Made by a program: the position numbers and the translations under genes
The notes under the pieces: model-generated
The model's input: the letters and a program-made list of their open reading frames with translations, nothing else
Told to the model about the DNA's origin: nothing
Database searches by the model: none
Shown here: piece by piece, positions 56,698-64,000 of the stretch
How positions within the stretch are numbered: position 1 is the first letter of the stretch
Layout of the letters: each line of letters opens with the position of its first letter
Assembly: GCA_943330855.2 (NCBI GenBank)
Contig: CALQJI020000006.1
Coordinates: 1-64,000 of the forward strand
Origin: Klebsiella pneumoniae
Lineage (GTDB): Bacteria; Verrucomicrobiota; Verrucomicrobiia; Limisphaerales; SXTU01
Length of the DNA: 64,000 bases
Direction: 5' to 3'

Positions 56698-56817
56698 TGG
56701 TTGCGCAGTGCCGCGCACTGTGGAAAATCACCGCAACGCTGGGAAGAGAATTTGTTGCCGCCCAACGTGTGTTTGCCAACGTAGCCGCCACTTGCCACGA
56801 CTTTGAACGCTCAGGCC

Positions 56818-59148
56818 ATGAAACTACTGACTCCCGCTCTCCTTACATTGCTGTGCGCGTGTTCGCTCACGCAGCACGCCGCCAGCGCCGCTCCCGCCGC
56901 CGCTCCCGTGAAGGGCTGGCTCGCTTGGCGTGGGCCGAACCAGAACGGCACGTCCGCTGAAAAGGGTTTGCCCAGCGCGATTGACCCGAAAAAGCCGCTG
57001 TGGACCGCCGAGTTCCCTGGCCAGTCCGCGCCGGTCATCGCCAACGGCAAGCTCTACATCATGGGCTACCTCGGCGAGGGCGCGGAGTTGCAGGAGGGCG
57101 TGCGGTGCTTCGACGCGGAAACGGGGAAGATGCTTTGGGAGAAGCGCTACACGGACTTCCTGTCTGACACGATTTACCTGCGCTACGCGACGAGCAGTCC
57201 GACGGTGGACCCGGAGACGGGCAACGTCTATACGCTCGGCACGCAGGGGATGCTCAACGCGTTCACGGCGGACGGCAAGGAGCTGTGGAGCTACTCGATG
57301 ATGGAGCAGTTCGGTCGGCTCACGTTCCCGAACTCGCGCACGGCCACGCCGCTGATTGATGGCGACCTCGTCATCGTGCGTGGCGTCACCTCCAACTGGG
57401 GCAATCAAGGCGCGGCGGGCGACCGCATGTATGCCTTCGACAAAAAGACAGGCGAACTCGTGTGGGCCTGCTGGTCCGGCGAACGCCCGCGCGACAACTC
57501 CTTCTCGCACCCGGTGCTCACGTGGTTCAAGGGCAAGCGCGTGCTCATCACCGCGACCGGCGACGGCAACGTGTTCTGCGCGAATGCTCGCACGGGCGAG
57601 GCCATCTGGCGCGTGCCGCTGTTCAAGGCGGGCATCAACTCCACGGCCGTCGTCCACAACAACGACAAGGTCATCGCCATCTTCGGCACGCCCTACGAGC
57701 CCGGCCAGATGGTGTGCATGAAGATTCCGCAAGTGGAGCCGACCAACCCGACGAACGCGCCGGTGGTGGTCGAACGGCAGGCGGTTGAGCTATGGCACAC
57801 GCCGGAGATTTCAACTTCCACGAGCCATCCGATTCTGGTGGGCGACCGCGTTTACGTCGTCGCGGAGAAGGGCGACCTCTGCTGTGTGGACGTGAACAAC
57901 GGGAAGATTCTCTGGCGCGTGAAGCTGGGCATCGAGCAGCGCAACGCCGGCCTCGTCCACGCCGACGGCAAGCTCTACGTCCCGATGCTCGACGACCCCG
58001 CGAGCAAAGGCTCGGGCGAGGGCGACGCGGGCACGACCGGCGCATTCTACATCATTGAGCCGAGCGACAAGGAAGGGAAGATTCTCAGCCACGTCCCGCT
58101 CGAAGGCCGCTGCTTCGGCACACCGGCGGTCTATAACGGGAAGATCTATATGCAGACCACGAAGAAACTTTATTGCTTCGGCAAGGCGGGTAACAACCCC
58201 GGGCTCCCGCCCGAGCCGGTTGCCGAGAAGTGGCCCGCGCCCGGCAAGGCGACCCAGCTCCAGATCATTCCGAGCGAAGTGCTGTTGAAGCCGAATCAAG
58301 CAGCGTCCTTCCACATCCGCTCGCTCGACGCGAACGGCTTTGTCGTGCAGGAGAACCTTGACCCGAAGACTTTGAAATGGGTTGGCTACATCCCACCGAC
58401 GGCCAAGGTCCGTGCCAGCATGAAGGGCGCGTTCAACGCGAACGGCCAACTCGTCGCCGGGCCCGATGTGGTGCCCAGCGCAGGCGCGTTCGAGGGGACG
58501 CTCGGTGACATGCACGGCTACATTCGCGGCCGCGTGCTGCCGGGCTTGCCGATCAAGGAGAACTTCGAGGGCTTTGACATTTCAGTAGTTCACGAGACGG
58601 AAGAGGGCGTGAAGTTCGCCTACCCGCCACTGCCGTGGATTGGGCCGCGCTTCAAGTTCGAGGTGCGCGAGGCTGGCGACACGAAGGCACTGGTGAAGGC
58701 GATTGATAACAAATTCTTCCAGCGCGCGACGGTCTTCATGGGCGAGCCGAGCCTGAAGAACTACACCGTGCAGACCGACGTGATGAGCGAGGGCAAGCCG
58801 CGCAAGATGTCGGAGGTCGGCCAAATCAATCAGCGCTACCTGATCGTGCTCCGGGGCAACGCGCAGGAAATCGAAGTGAACTCGAACCAGGAGCGGCTGA
58901 AGGTCTCCGTGCCGTTCAAGTGGAAGGCGAACGAGTGGATGACCCTCAAGTCCCGCGTGGACATTAAGCCCGACGGCTCCGGCGTGGTGCGCGCGAAGGC
59001 GTGGAAGCGCGGCGAGCCGGAGCCCGCCGAATGGACCATCGAGGTGCCGCACAAGATTGCCCACCAGAACGGCTGCCCGGGCCTCTACGGCTTCGCGCCG
59101 CAGGAGATGCGGGTGTTCATTGATAACGTGAGCGTGACCGCCAACTAA
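56818..59148 (+). CDS. Secreted PQQ-type beta-propeller protein (first)
   Basis: The 776-residue protein starts at the ATG at 56818 (MKLLTPALLTLLCACSLTQH). The signal may be a lipobox-type LLCAC, so lipoprotein anchoring is possible. Repeated propeller blades show DAETGKMLWEKRY, DKKTGELVWACWSGE, CVDVNNGKILWRVKLG and NGKIYMQTTKKLYCFG. A C-terminal beta-sandwich domain (about residues 570-776) follows. It is first in a likely operon with a second propeller gene and an ANL enzyme gene. It lacks evident PQQ-ligating residues, so it may bind glycans or assemble complexes instead of oxidising. Confidence 0.85.
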   Translation: MKLLTPALLTLLCACSLTQHAASAAPAAAPVKGWLAWRGPNQNGTSAEKGLPSAIDPKKPLWTAEFPGQSAPVIANGKLYIMGYLGEGAELQEGVRCFDAETGKMLWEKRYTDFLSDTIYLRYATSSPTVDPETGNVYTLGTQGMLNAFTADGKELWSYSMMEQFGRLTFPNSRTATPLIDGDLVIVRGVTSNWGNQGAAGDRMYAFDKKTGELVWACWSGERPRDNSFSHPVLTWFKGKRVLITATGDGNVFCANARTGEAIWRVPLFKAGINSTAVVHNNDKVIAIFGTPYEPGQMVCMKIPQVEPTNPTNAPVVVERQAVELWHTPEISTSTSHPILVGDRVYVVAEKGDLCCVDVNNGKILWRVKLGIEQRNAGLVHADGKLYVPMLDDPASKGSGEGDAGTTGAFYIIEPSDKEGKILSHVPLEGRCFGTPAVYNGKIYMQTTKKLYCFGKAGNNPGLPPEPVAEKWPAPGKATQLQIIPSEVLLKPNQAASFHIRSLDANGFVVQENLDPKTLKWVGYIPPTAKVRASMKGAFNANGQLVAGPDVVPSAGAFEGTLGDMHGYIRGRVLPGLPIKENFEGFDISVVHETEEGVKFAYPPLPWIGPRFKFEVREAGDTKALVKAIDNKFFQRATVFMGEPSLKNYTVQTDVMSEGKPRKMSEVGQINQRYLIVLRGNAQEIEVNSNQERLKVSVPFKWKANEWMTLKSRVDIKPDGSGVVRAKAWKRGEPEPAEWTIEVPHKIAHQNGCPGLYGFAPQEMRVFIDNVSVTAN

Positions 59149-59185
59149 ACCCTCCAGCCAACAACTCTCTTAATCCGAAACCAAT

Positions 59186-60772
59186 ATGAAACATCTCTCC
59201 CTCCTCACCGCCGCACTGCTCGCTGCCGGCCTCGTCTCCCACGCCCAAGACTGGTCCCAATGGGGCGGCTCGCAATACCGCAACATGTATTCCCCTGCCA
59301 AGGGCCTGCCCGACCGCTTCGAGCCGGGCAAGCTCTTGAAGGGCAGCGAGAACCACGACCCCGCCACGCAGAAGAACGTGAAGTTCACAGTGAAGCTCGG
59401 CTCGCAGAGCTACGGCAACCCCACCATCGCCAATGGCCGCATCTACGTCGGCACCAACAACGACGTGCCCCGCGACAAGCGCCACCTTGGCGACCGCTCC
59501 ATCCTGCTCTGCCTCGATGAGAAAACGGGCGCACTCAACTGGCAACTCGTCGTCTCGAAGCTCAAGTCCGGCAAGGTCAACGACTGGGAAAGCCTCGGCC
59601 TCTTCTCGTCCGCAGTCATCGAGGGCAACCGCCTCTACGTCGTCACCACCCGTTGCGAAATCCTCTGCCTCGATGTCGAAGGCATGGCCAACGGCAACGA
59701 CGGCCCCTACAAGGACGAGGCCAAATACGTCGTGCAGGACGTGCTCGGCGCGGACGGCAAACAGGCCCCGCCCATCCCCCCCACCCCGAAGGACGCCGAC
59801 ATCATCTGGCGCTACGACATGATGGATGAGTTGGGCGTCTTCCCGCACAACGCCTCGAACTGCTCCATCCTCATCATCGGCGACGTGCTCTACGTCTCGA
59901 CTTCCAACGGCCAGGACTGGACGCACGTCAACGTCCCCTCGCCGCTCTCGCCCAGCCTCGTCGCGGTGAACAAGAAGACCGGCGAACTCCTCGGCGAGGA
60001 CGACGCGAAGATTGGCTCCCGTCTCTTCCACGGCCAGTGGAGCTCGCCCTCGACCGGCAAGGTCAACGGCAAAGACCTCATCTTCTTCGGCGGCGGCGAG
60101 GGCTTCTGCTACGCCTTCGACGCCACTCCCAAGAAGGAACCCGACGGTTCCTTCCTCAAGACAGTCTGGAAATACGACGCCAACCCGCCCGAATACAAAG
60201 CCAAGGACGGCAAGCCCATCAAATATCCCGCCGCTGAAGGCCCGAGCGAAATCATCGCCACGCCGGTCTTCTGGAAGAATCGGATTTACGTTGCCACCGG
60301 CCAGGACCCCGAGCACGGCGAAGGCGTCGGCCACCTCGTTTGCCTCGACGCCACCAAGACCGGCGACATTACCAAGACTGGCGTCATCTGGAGCTTCAAA
60401 GGCATCAACCGCAGCATCTCGACGGTCTCGATTGACCCTGCCACCGGCCTCCTCTTCATCGGCGACTTCTCCGGCTTTGTGTATTGCCTCGATTCCGAGA
60501 CGGGCAAGCTGCACTGGAAGCACGACATGAAGGCGCACATGTGGGGCAGCACGATGGTCGCCGACGGCAAGGTTTATGTCGGCGACGAGGACGGCGACTT
60601 CGTGGTGCTCGCCGCGAAAGGTGGCCCGAAGGCCGAAGTCCTGAGCGAGTGCAACCTCGGCGCGCCGGTTTACTCCACGCCGGTCATCGCGAACGGCGTC
60701 ATCTACATCGCCAGCAACTCACACCTCTTCGGCCTGCACGACTCCGTGAAGGCGAAGGCCGTGAAGCCGTAA
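59186..60772 (+). CDS. Secreted PQQ-type beta-propeller protein (second)
   Basis: The 528-residue protein has a signal peptide (MKHLSLLTAALLAAGLVSHA) and begins QDWSQWGGSQYRNMYSPAKG, the typical opening of PQQ-like propellers in PVC bacteria. Blades show LCLDEKTGALNWQLVVSKL, VAVNKKTGELLGEDD, LVCLDATKTGDITKTGVIWS and YCLDSETGKLHWKHDMKA. It lies 37 bp downstream of the first propeller gene. It has no cytochrome domain. The role is unproven; the pair may act together outside the cytoplasm. Confidence 0.87.
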   Translation: MKHLSLLTAALLAAGLVSHAQDWSQWGGSQYRNMYSPAKGLPDRFEPGKLLKGSENHDPATQKNVKFTVKLGSQSYGNPTIANGRIYVGTNNDVPRDKRHLGDRSILLCLDEKTGALNWQLVVSKLKSGKVNDWESLGLFSSAVIEGNRLYVVTTRCEILCLDVEGMANGNDGPYKDEAKYVVQDVLGADGKQAPPIPPTPKDADIIWRYDMMDELGVFPHNASNCSILIIGDVLYVSTSNGQDWTHVNVPSPLSPSLVAVNKKTGELLGEDDAKIGSRLFHGQWSSPSTGKVNGKDLIFFGGGEGFCYAFDATPKKEPDGSFLKTVWKYDANPPEYKAKDGKPIKYPAAEGPSEIIATPVFWKNRIYVATGQDPEHGEGVGHLVCLDATKTGDITKTGVIWSFKGINRSISTVSIDPATGLLFIGDFSGFVYCLDSETGKLHWKHDMKAHMWGSTMVADGKVYVGDEDGDFVVLAAKGGPKAEVLSECNLGAPVYSTPVIANGVIYIASNSHLFGLHDSVKAKAVKP

Positions 60773-60805
60773 GCCTTCATCACAACTCATTCCTGAACTG
60801 ACACC

Positions 60806-61888
60806 ATGCCCATCCCCACCGTTGCCCCCGAACTCGTCGCCCAGGCCAAAGCCCAACTCGACGCCCACCTCCGCGACATCGTCGCGTGGCACTTCAGCCC
60901 CGAGACCGGCTGCCCTTACTGGCTCGACTGGGCCGCGAAGAACTTCGACCCGCGCAAGGAAGTCACCCAGACCGAAGACCTCCTGAAGTTCGGCCACTTC
61001 GCCGACGAATCCCTGCGCGACCTCCAACCCGAGGTCTGGGTGCCCGCCGCGTTCAAGGGCAAGCCGTATAACATCTTCGAGACCGGCGGCACCACCGGCA
61101 TGCCCAAGCAGCGCATCGGCTGGAACGACTACAAGGTGGATTACTCCGAGTTCAGCGAGAAGATTTCCGACGCGCACTTCCCGCGCGGCGGGGCGTGGCT
61201 GATGATGGGCCCCACCGGTCCCCGCCGTCTCCGCCTCGCCATTGAGCACCTCGCCAACGTGCGCGGCAGCTCCTGCTACTTCATCGACCTCGACCCGCGC
61301 TTCGTGAAGAAGCTCATCACCAACAAGCAATACGACGTCGCCAAGCAATACATGACCCACGTCGTGGACCAGGCCACGCTCATCCTGAAAAACCGCAAGG
61401 TCACCGGCCTCTTCACCACGCCCAAGCTCCTCGAAGCCATCGCCGAGAAGGTGAATCTCTGGGACGCCGGCATCCGCGGCGTCTTCTGCGGCGGCACCTC
61501 CATGAAGCCGCAGGAAGTGCGCTTCATAGTCGAGGAGTTACTGGAGAACCGCATCGGCTTCTACCCGACTTACGGCAACACGCTCATGGGCCTCGCCGCC
61601 AGCGTCCCGCTTCAGCCCGAGGACAACTTCAGCGTCACCTACTACGCCCCGCAGCCCCGCGCCGTCCTCCGCGTCGTGAACCCGGACGCGACCGACGCGA
61701 CCGTCGCCTACGACACCTGGGGCCGTGCGGAACTCACCACGCTCACGAAGGAATTCTTCATGCCGCGCTTCCTCGAGCGCGACGAAGTCATCCGCCGCGC
61801 CCCGCGCCCGCCCTACGCCTGGGACGGCGTCGGCGACGTGCGCCCCTTCGGTGCGATGACCAAGACCATCGTCGAAGGCGTTTACTGA
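60806..61888 (+). CDS. ANL-superfamily adenylate-forming enzyme (PaaK-like)
   Basis: The 360-residue protein carries the AMP-binding loop FETGGTTGMPKQRIGWNDY (a variant of the SGTTGxPK signature) and the later GFYPTYGNTLMGLA block, as in phenylacetate-CoA ligase and F390-synthetase-like proteins. It is shorter than usual (about 430) and may lack much of the mobile C-terminal lid. It has no signal peptide. It lies 33 bp after the propeller pair, an odd partner for a cytoplasmic ligase. The acid substrate is unknown. Confidence 0.75.
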   Translation: MPIPTVAPELVAQAKAQLDAHLRDIVAWHFSPETGCPYWLDWAAKNFDPRKEVTQTEDLLKFGHFADESLRDLQPEVWVPAAFKGKPYNIFETGGTTGMPKQRIGWNDYKVDYSEFSEKISDAHFPRGGAWLMMGPTGPRRLRLAIEHLANVRGSSCYFIDLDPRFVKKLITNKQYDVAKQYMTHVVDQATLILKNRKVTGLFTTPKLLEAIAEKVNLWDAGIRGVFCGGTSMKPQEVRFIVEELLENRIGFYPTYGNTLMGLAASVPLQPEDNFSVTYYAPQPRAVLRVVNPDATDATVAYDTWGRAELTTLTKEFFMPRFLERDEVIRRAPRPPYAWDGVGDVRPFGAMTKTIVEGVY

Positions 61889-61894
61889 CGCGGC

Positions 61895-61960
61895 GTAGGC
61901 GCAGGCTTCAGCCTGCGCTTGGTTTACGTCTTCGATTCGCAACCTAAAGGCTGCGACTAC
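61895..61960. repeat. Nested-hairpin repeat between ANL gene and thiH
   Basis: The left half (61895-61918) contains a perfect 8-bp hairpin GCGCAGGC-TTCA-GCCTGCGC. The right half (61938-61960, CGCAACCTAAAGGCTGCGAC and on) is an imperfect reverse complement of the left half. It could serve as terminator for the propeller/ANL operon, and also looks like a dispersed repeat. Confidence 0.6.
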
Positions 61961-62013
61961 GGGAGCTTGCCTCACCGCTTGCCCCAATCCACTGCCCTGT
62001 TACGGTTTCCGCA

Positions 62014-63216
62014 ATGAGTTTCGTCGCCGAGTTCAACGCGCTGCCGGTGGCTGCTTTGGAGCAGTCCGCCATGACGACTTCACTGGCGGAGGCGTCGGTT
62101 GGCTTGGGCAAGACGCACTTGTCGCTGGAGGATTTTGCCAAACTGATTTCACCCGCTGCCGGGCAACTGCTGGAGCCGCTCTGCCATCGCTCCCAAGCCA
62201 TCACCCAACAGCGGTTCGGCAAGGTAATCCGACTCTTCGCGCCGCTCTACTTGTCCAACGAGTGCATCAACAACTGCGCCTACTGCGGCTTCTCACGCGA
62301 TAACCCGATTCTGCGCGTGACGCTCGCGGTCGAGGAGGTCCGGCGTGAGGCGAGGGCGTTGCACGCGCAGGGTTTCCGCAACCTGCTACTCGTCGCGGGC
62401 GAGCATCCGAAGTTTGTGGGCACCGATTACATGGCCGCGTGCGTCCGCGCGCTGCATGAGGAGTGGCCGAGCCTCTCCCTCGAAGTCGGGCCGATGGAGA
62501 CGGAGGAATACCGGCCCCTCGTGGCAGCGGGCGCGGAGGGGTTGGTGGTGTATCAGGAGACTTATGACCGAGCCATCTACGAGCGGATGCACACGGCAGG
62601 GCCGAAGCGGAACTTCGATTGGCGACTCGAAACGCCGGAGCGCGCTTACACGGCGGGCTTCCGTCGCCTCGGCATCGGCGCGCTGTTTGGTTTGGCGGAT
62701 TGGCGTCGCGAGGCGTTGAGCGTTGCGGCCCATGCTCAATACCTGCTGCGCCATTGCTGGAAGGCGCAAGTCACCATATCGCTCCCGCGCCTGCGTCCGT
62801 GCGCCGGCGAGTTCCAGCCGCTGACGACCATGTCCGATCGCGAACTGGTGCAACTCGTCGCCGCGTTCCGACTGCTGCTGCCGGATGTCGGACTCGTGCT
62901 CTCGACGCGTGAGCCGGCGTCGTTGCGCGATGGGTTATTGCCGCTGGGCATCACACTCGCGAGCGCGGGCAGCCACACGGAGCCGGGCGGATACACGGGC
63001 GCGGGGCGCGAGAACATCCATCGCACCGAGCGCGGACGCATCGTGGAACTGGCGGCGGGCGCGAGCGAGTGGGCCGCGACAGCGGGGCGCGAGACGAATG
63101 CGACGGGGCAGTTTGAAATTGCTGACGAGCGTTCGCCGGAAGAGATTGCCAACCTCATCCGCCGCCTCGGTTACGAACCGGTCTGGAAAGATTGGGATGC
63201 GGCGTTGAGCGCGTGA
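62014..63216 (+). CDS. thiH: 2-iminoacetate synthase ThiH
   Basis: ThiH is a radical SAM enzyme cleaving tyrosine to dehydroglycine for the thiazole of thiamine. The 400-residue protein has the cluster motif CINNCAYCGF (Cys84, Cys88, Cys91) and family blocks LYLSNECINNCAYCGF, MHTAGPKRNFDWRL, RRLGIGALFGL and SAGSHTEPGGY. Between GGY (ending at residue 327) and QFEIADERS (from 366) lie 38 residues, about 30 more than in E. coli ThiH. That segment contains a 13-bp direct repeat 81 bp apart. No other thi genes are in the window. Confidence 0.93.
   Translation: MSFVAEFNALPVAALEQSAMTTSLAEASVGLGKTHLSLEDFAKLISPAAGQLLEPLCHRSQAITQQRFGKVIRLFAPLYLSNECINNCAYCGFSRDNPILRVTLAVEEVRREARALHAQGFRNLLLVAGEHPKFVGTDYMAACVRALHEEWPSLSLEVGPMETEEYRPLVAAGAEGLVVYQETYDRAIYERMHTAGPKRNFDWRLETPERAYTAGFRRLGIGALFGLADWRREALSVAAHAQYLLRHCWKAQVTISLPRLRPCAGEFQPLTTMSDRELVQLVAAFRLLLPDVGLVLSTREPASLRDGLLPLGITLASAGSHTEPGGYTGAGRENIHRTERGRIVELAAGASEWAATAGRETNATGQFEIADERSPEEIANLIRRLGYEPVWKDWDAALSA
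62995..63108 (+). repeat. 81-bp segment bounded by 13-bp direct repeats inside thiH
   Basis: GCGGGGCGCGAGA occurs at 63001-63013 and 63082-63094, exactly 81 bp (27 codons) apart. Removing one unit would leave a linker of normal ThiH length between GGY and QFE. Confidence 0.7.
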
Positions 63217-63218
63217 CT

Positions 63219-64000
63219 ATGAAACTGCCGCTGCTCCTCGCCTTGCTGCTCGCCGGCACTGGGGTTTCGGCGTCCGCTCAACCCTACGGCTCCCCTGCCC
63301 CGCCCACCGGGGCGCTCACCTGCCTGGTCTGCGCAAAGTCACCGCTCGTCGGAAAATACTTTGTCCACAACCAGACGAACCACATCTGCGCCGAGTGCGA
63401 ACAGTTGCCGACGCGTTGCGCGCTGTGCCGACTGCCGGTGAAGGACCCCACCACCAAGACTACCGATGGACGCATTTTCTGCCGCGCGGACGCGGCCAAT
63501 GTCGTCGTGGCCCAAGACGAGGCGACCAAGCTCTTTGCCCAGGCACGCAGTGAGTTGAGCACGCTCTCCGATGGCTCAATCTCGCTGCGCAGCGCGGAGG
63601 TGGCCGTGCAATTGGTGGACGTGGACTACTGGAACGCCAAGGCCGGCGGCGACGCTACGAACACAATGCACCGGCTTGGCTTCTCCATCAGCCGGCTCAT
63701 CGGCGGCGGCTTCGCGCACAACGTAATCCTGATGAGTGGGCAACTCCGCACCACGACTCTCTCCACCTGCGCACACGAGTTCGCCCATCTTTGGCTGAAC
63801 GAAAACCTAAAGCCCGAGCGCAAGCTCGACCCCGACACCCGCGAAGCACTCTGTGAACTCTTCGCCTTCAAGCTCGCCGCCCGCCGGGGCGACACCAACG
63901 AAATCGCGCGCATCAAGGTGAACCCTTACACAAAGGGTGTCGTCCTCAGCGCCCTCGAGTTCGAGTCGCGCGAGGGGTTGCCCGGCGTGGTGTCGTGGGT
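63219..64000 (+). CDS. DA1-like LIM/zinc peptidase, secreted (cut by window edge)
   Basis: The frame starts at the ATG at 63219, 2 bp after thiH, and is open to the window end (260 residues visible). After a signal peptide (MKLPLLLALLLAGTGVSASA) come paired cysteines in a LIM-like zinc domain: CLVCAKSP, HICAECEQ, TRCALCRLP and FCRAD (about residues 35-90). A metallopeptidase motif HEFAH (His186, Glu187, His190) follows in a block with a downstream REALCELFAFKLA, matching the DA1 C-terminal peptidase pattern. In plants DA1 is a ubiquitin-activated peptidase; bacterial versions are little studied. The export signal implies an extracytoplasmic protease here. Confidence 0.75.
   Translation, partial: MKLPLLLALLLAGTGVSASAQPYGSPAPPTGALTCLVCAKSPLVGKYFVHNQTNHICAECEQLPTRCALCRLPVKDPTTKTTDGRIFCRADAANVVVAQDEATKLFAQARSELSTLSDGSISLRSAEVAVQLVDVDYWNAKAGGDATNTMHRLGFSISRLIGGGFAHNVILMSGQLRTTTLSTCAHEFAHLWLNENLKPERKLDPDTREALCELFAFKLAARRGDTNEIARIKVNPYTKGVVLSALEFESREGLPGVVSW

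Overview
The window looks like a chromosomal segment of a high-GC Verrucomicrobiota bacterium, most plausibly a Limisphaerales/Pedosphaera-type lineage; a planctomycete is the main alternative. The reasons are three DUF1501 genes and two DUF1549/DUF1553 genes in linked pairs, a 'PVC-type' heme CxxCH propeller protein, hopanoid genes, a homodimeric pyruvate dehydrogenase, and abundant in-frame and intergenic palindromic repeats. The phylum is inferred from gene content only; no rRNA is present.

Layout. 1-870: remnant of an IS21-type element overrun by two palindromic repeats. 872-9388 (minus): recG, then a 2073-residue thioester-containing alpha-2-macroglobulin. 9553-13291: an M14-type peptidase, a PtsN-like EIIA and a multi-pass membrane protein fused to a formylglycine-generating-enzyme-like domain. 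13292-14053: gene-free and hairpin-rich. 14054-19491 (minus): aceE-aceF-lpd operon. 19794-21433: zinc-ribbon membrane protein overlapping a secreted unknown. 21589-25724 (minus): AT-richer Fic gene, then aconitase. 25935-28619 (minus): hpnG-like nucleosidase and squalene-hopene cyclase. 29097-29173: tRNA-Arg(UCU). 29300-34451 (minus): two DUF1501 genes, a small secreted AT-richer gene and a DUF1553 gene. 34695-36334 (minus): M48 protease and a membrane protein. 36576-43552: secreted beta-sandwich protein, 1282-residue heme/propeller protein and a GHL10-type glycosidase. 43678-47040: thyA, an antitoxin/PIN toxin pair overlapping an aminotransferase, and a secreted unknown. 47097-52040: two methyltransferases and two glycosyltransferases (surface glycan), an SRPBCC protein and a TPR protein. 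52103-55998 (minus): second DUF1553-DUF1501 pair. 56152-61888: MarR regulator divergent from two PQQ-type propellers and an ANL adenylating enzyme. 62014-64000: thiH and, cut by the window edge, a DA1-like LIM peptidase.

How it fits together. The core genes (PDH, aconitase, thyA, thiH, recG) indicate ordinary central metabolism, hopanoid membranes, and a large exported repertoire (Tat- or Sec-dependent DUF1501/DUF1553, propellers, glycosidase, A2M) typical of polymer-degrading PVC bacteria.

The most unusual signal is not one operon. Several repeat families have inserted in frame into conserved proteins: a CTCAACT heptamer tract in recG, the A2M gene and acnA; palindromes in recG and a DUF1553 gene; and an 81-bp segment bounded by 13-bp direct repeats in thiH. 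Related hairpin repeats fill intergenic spaces. The heptamer is open in all three frames on one strand and closed on the other, and all three copies lie in the open orientation.
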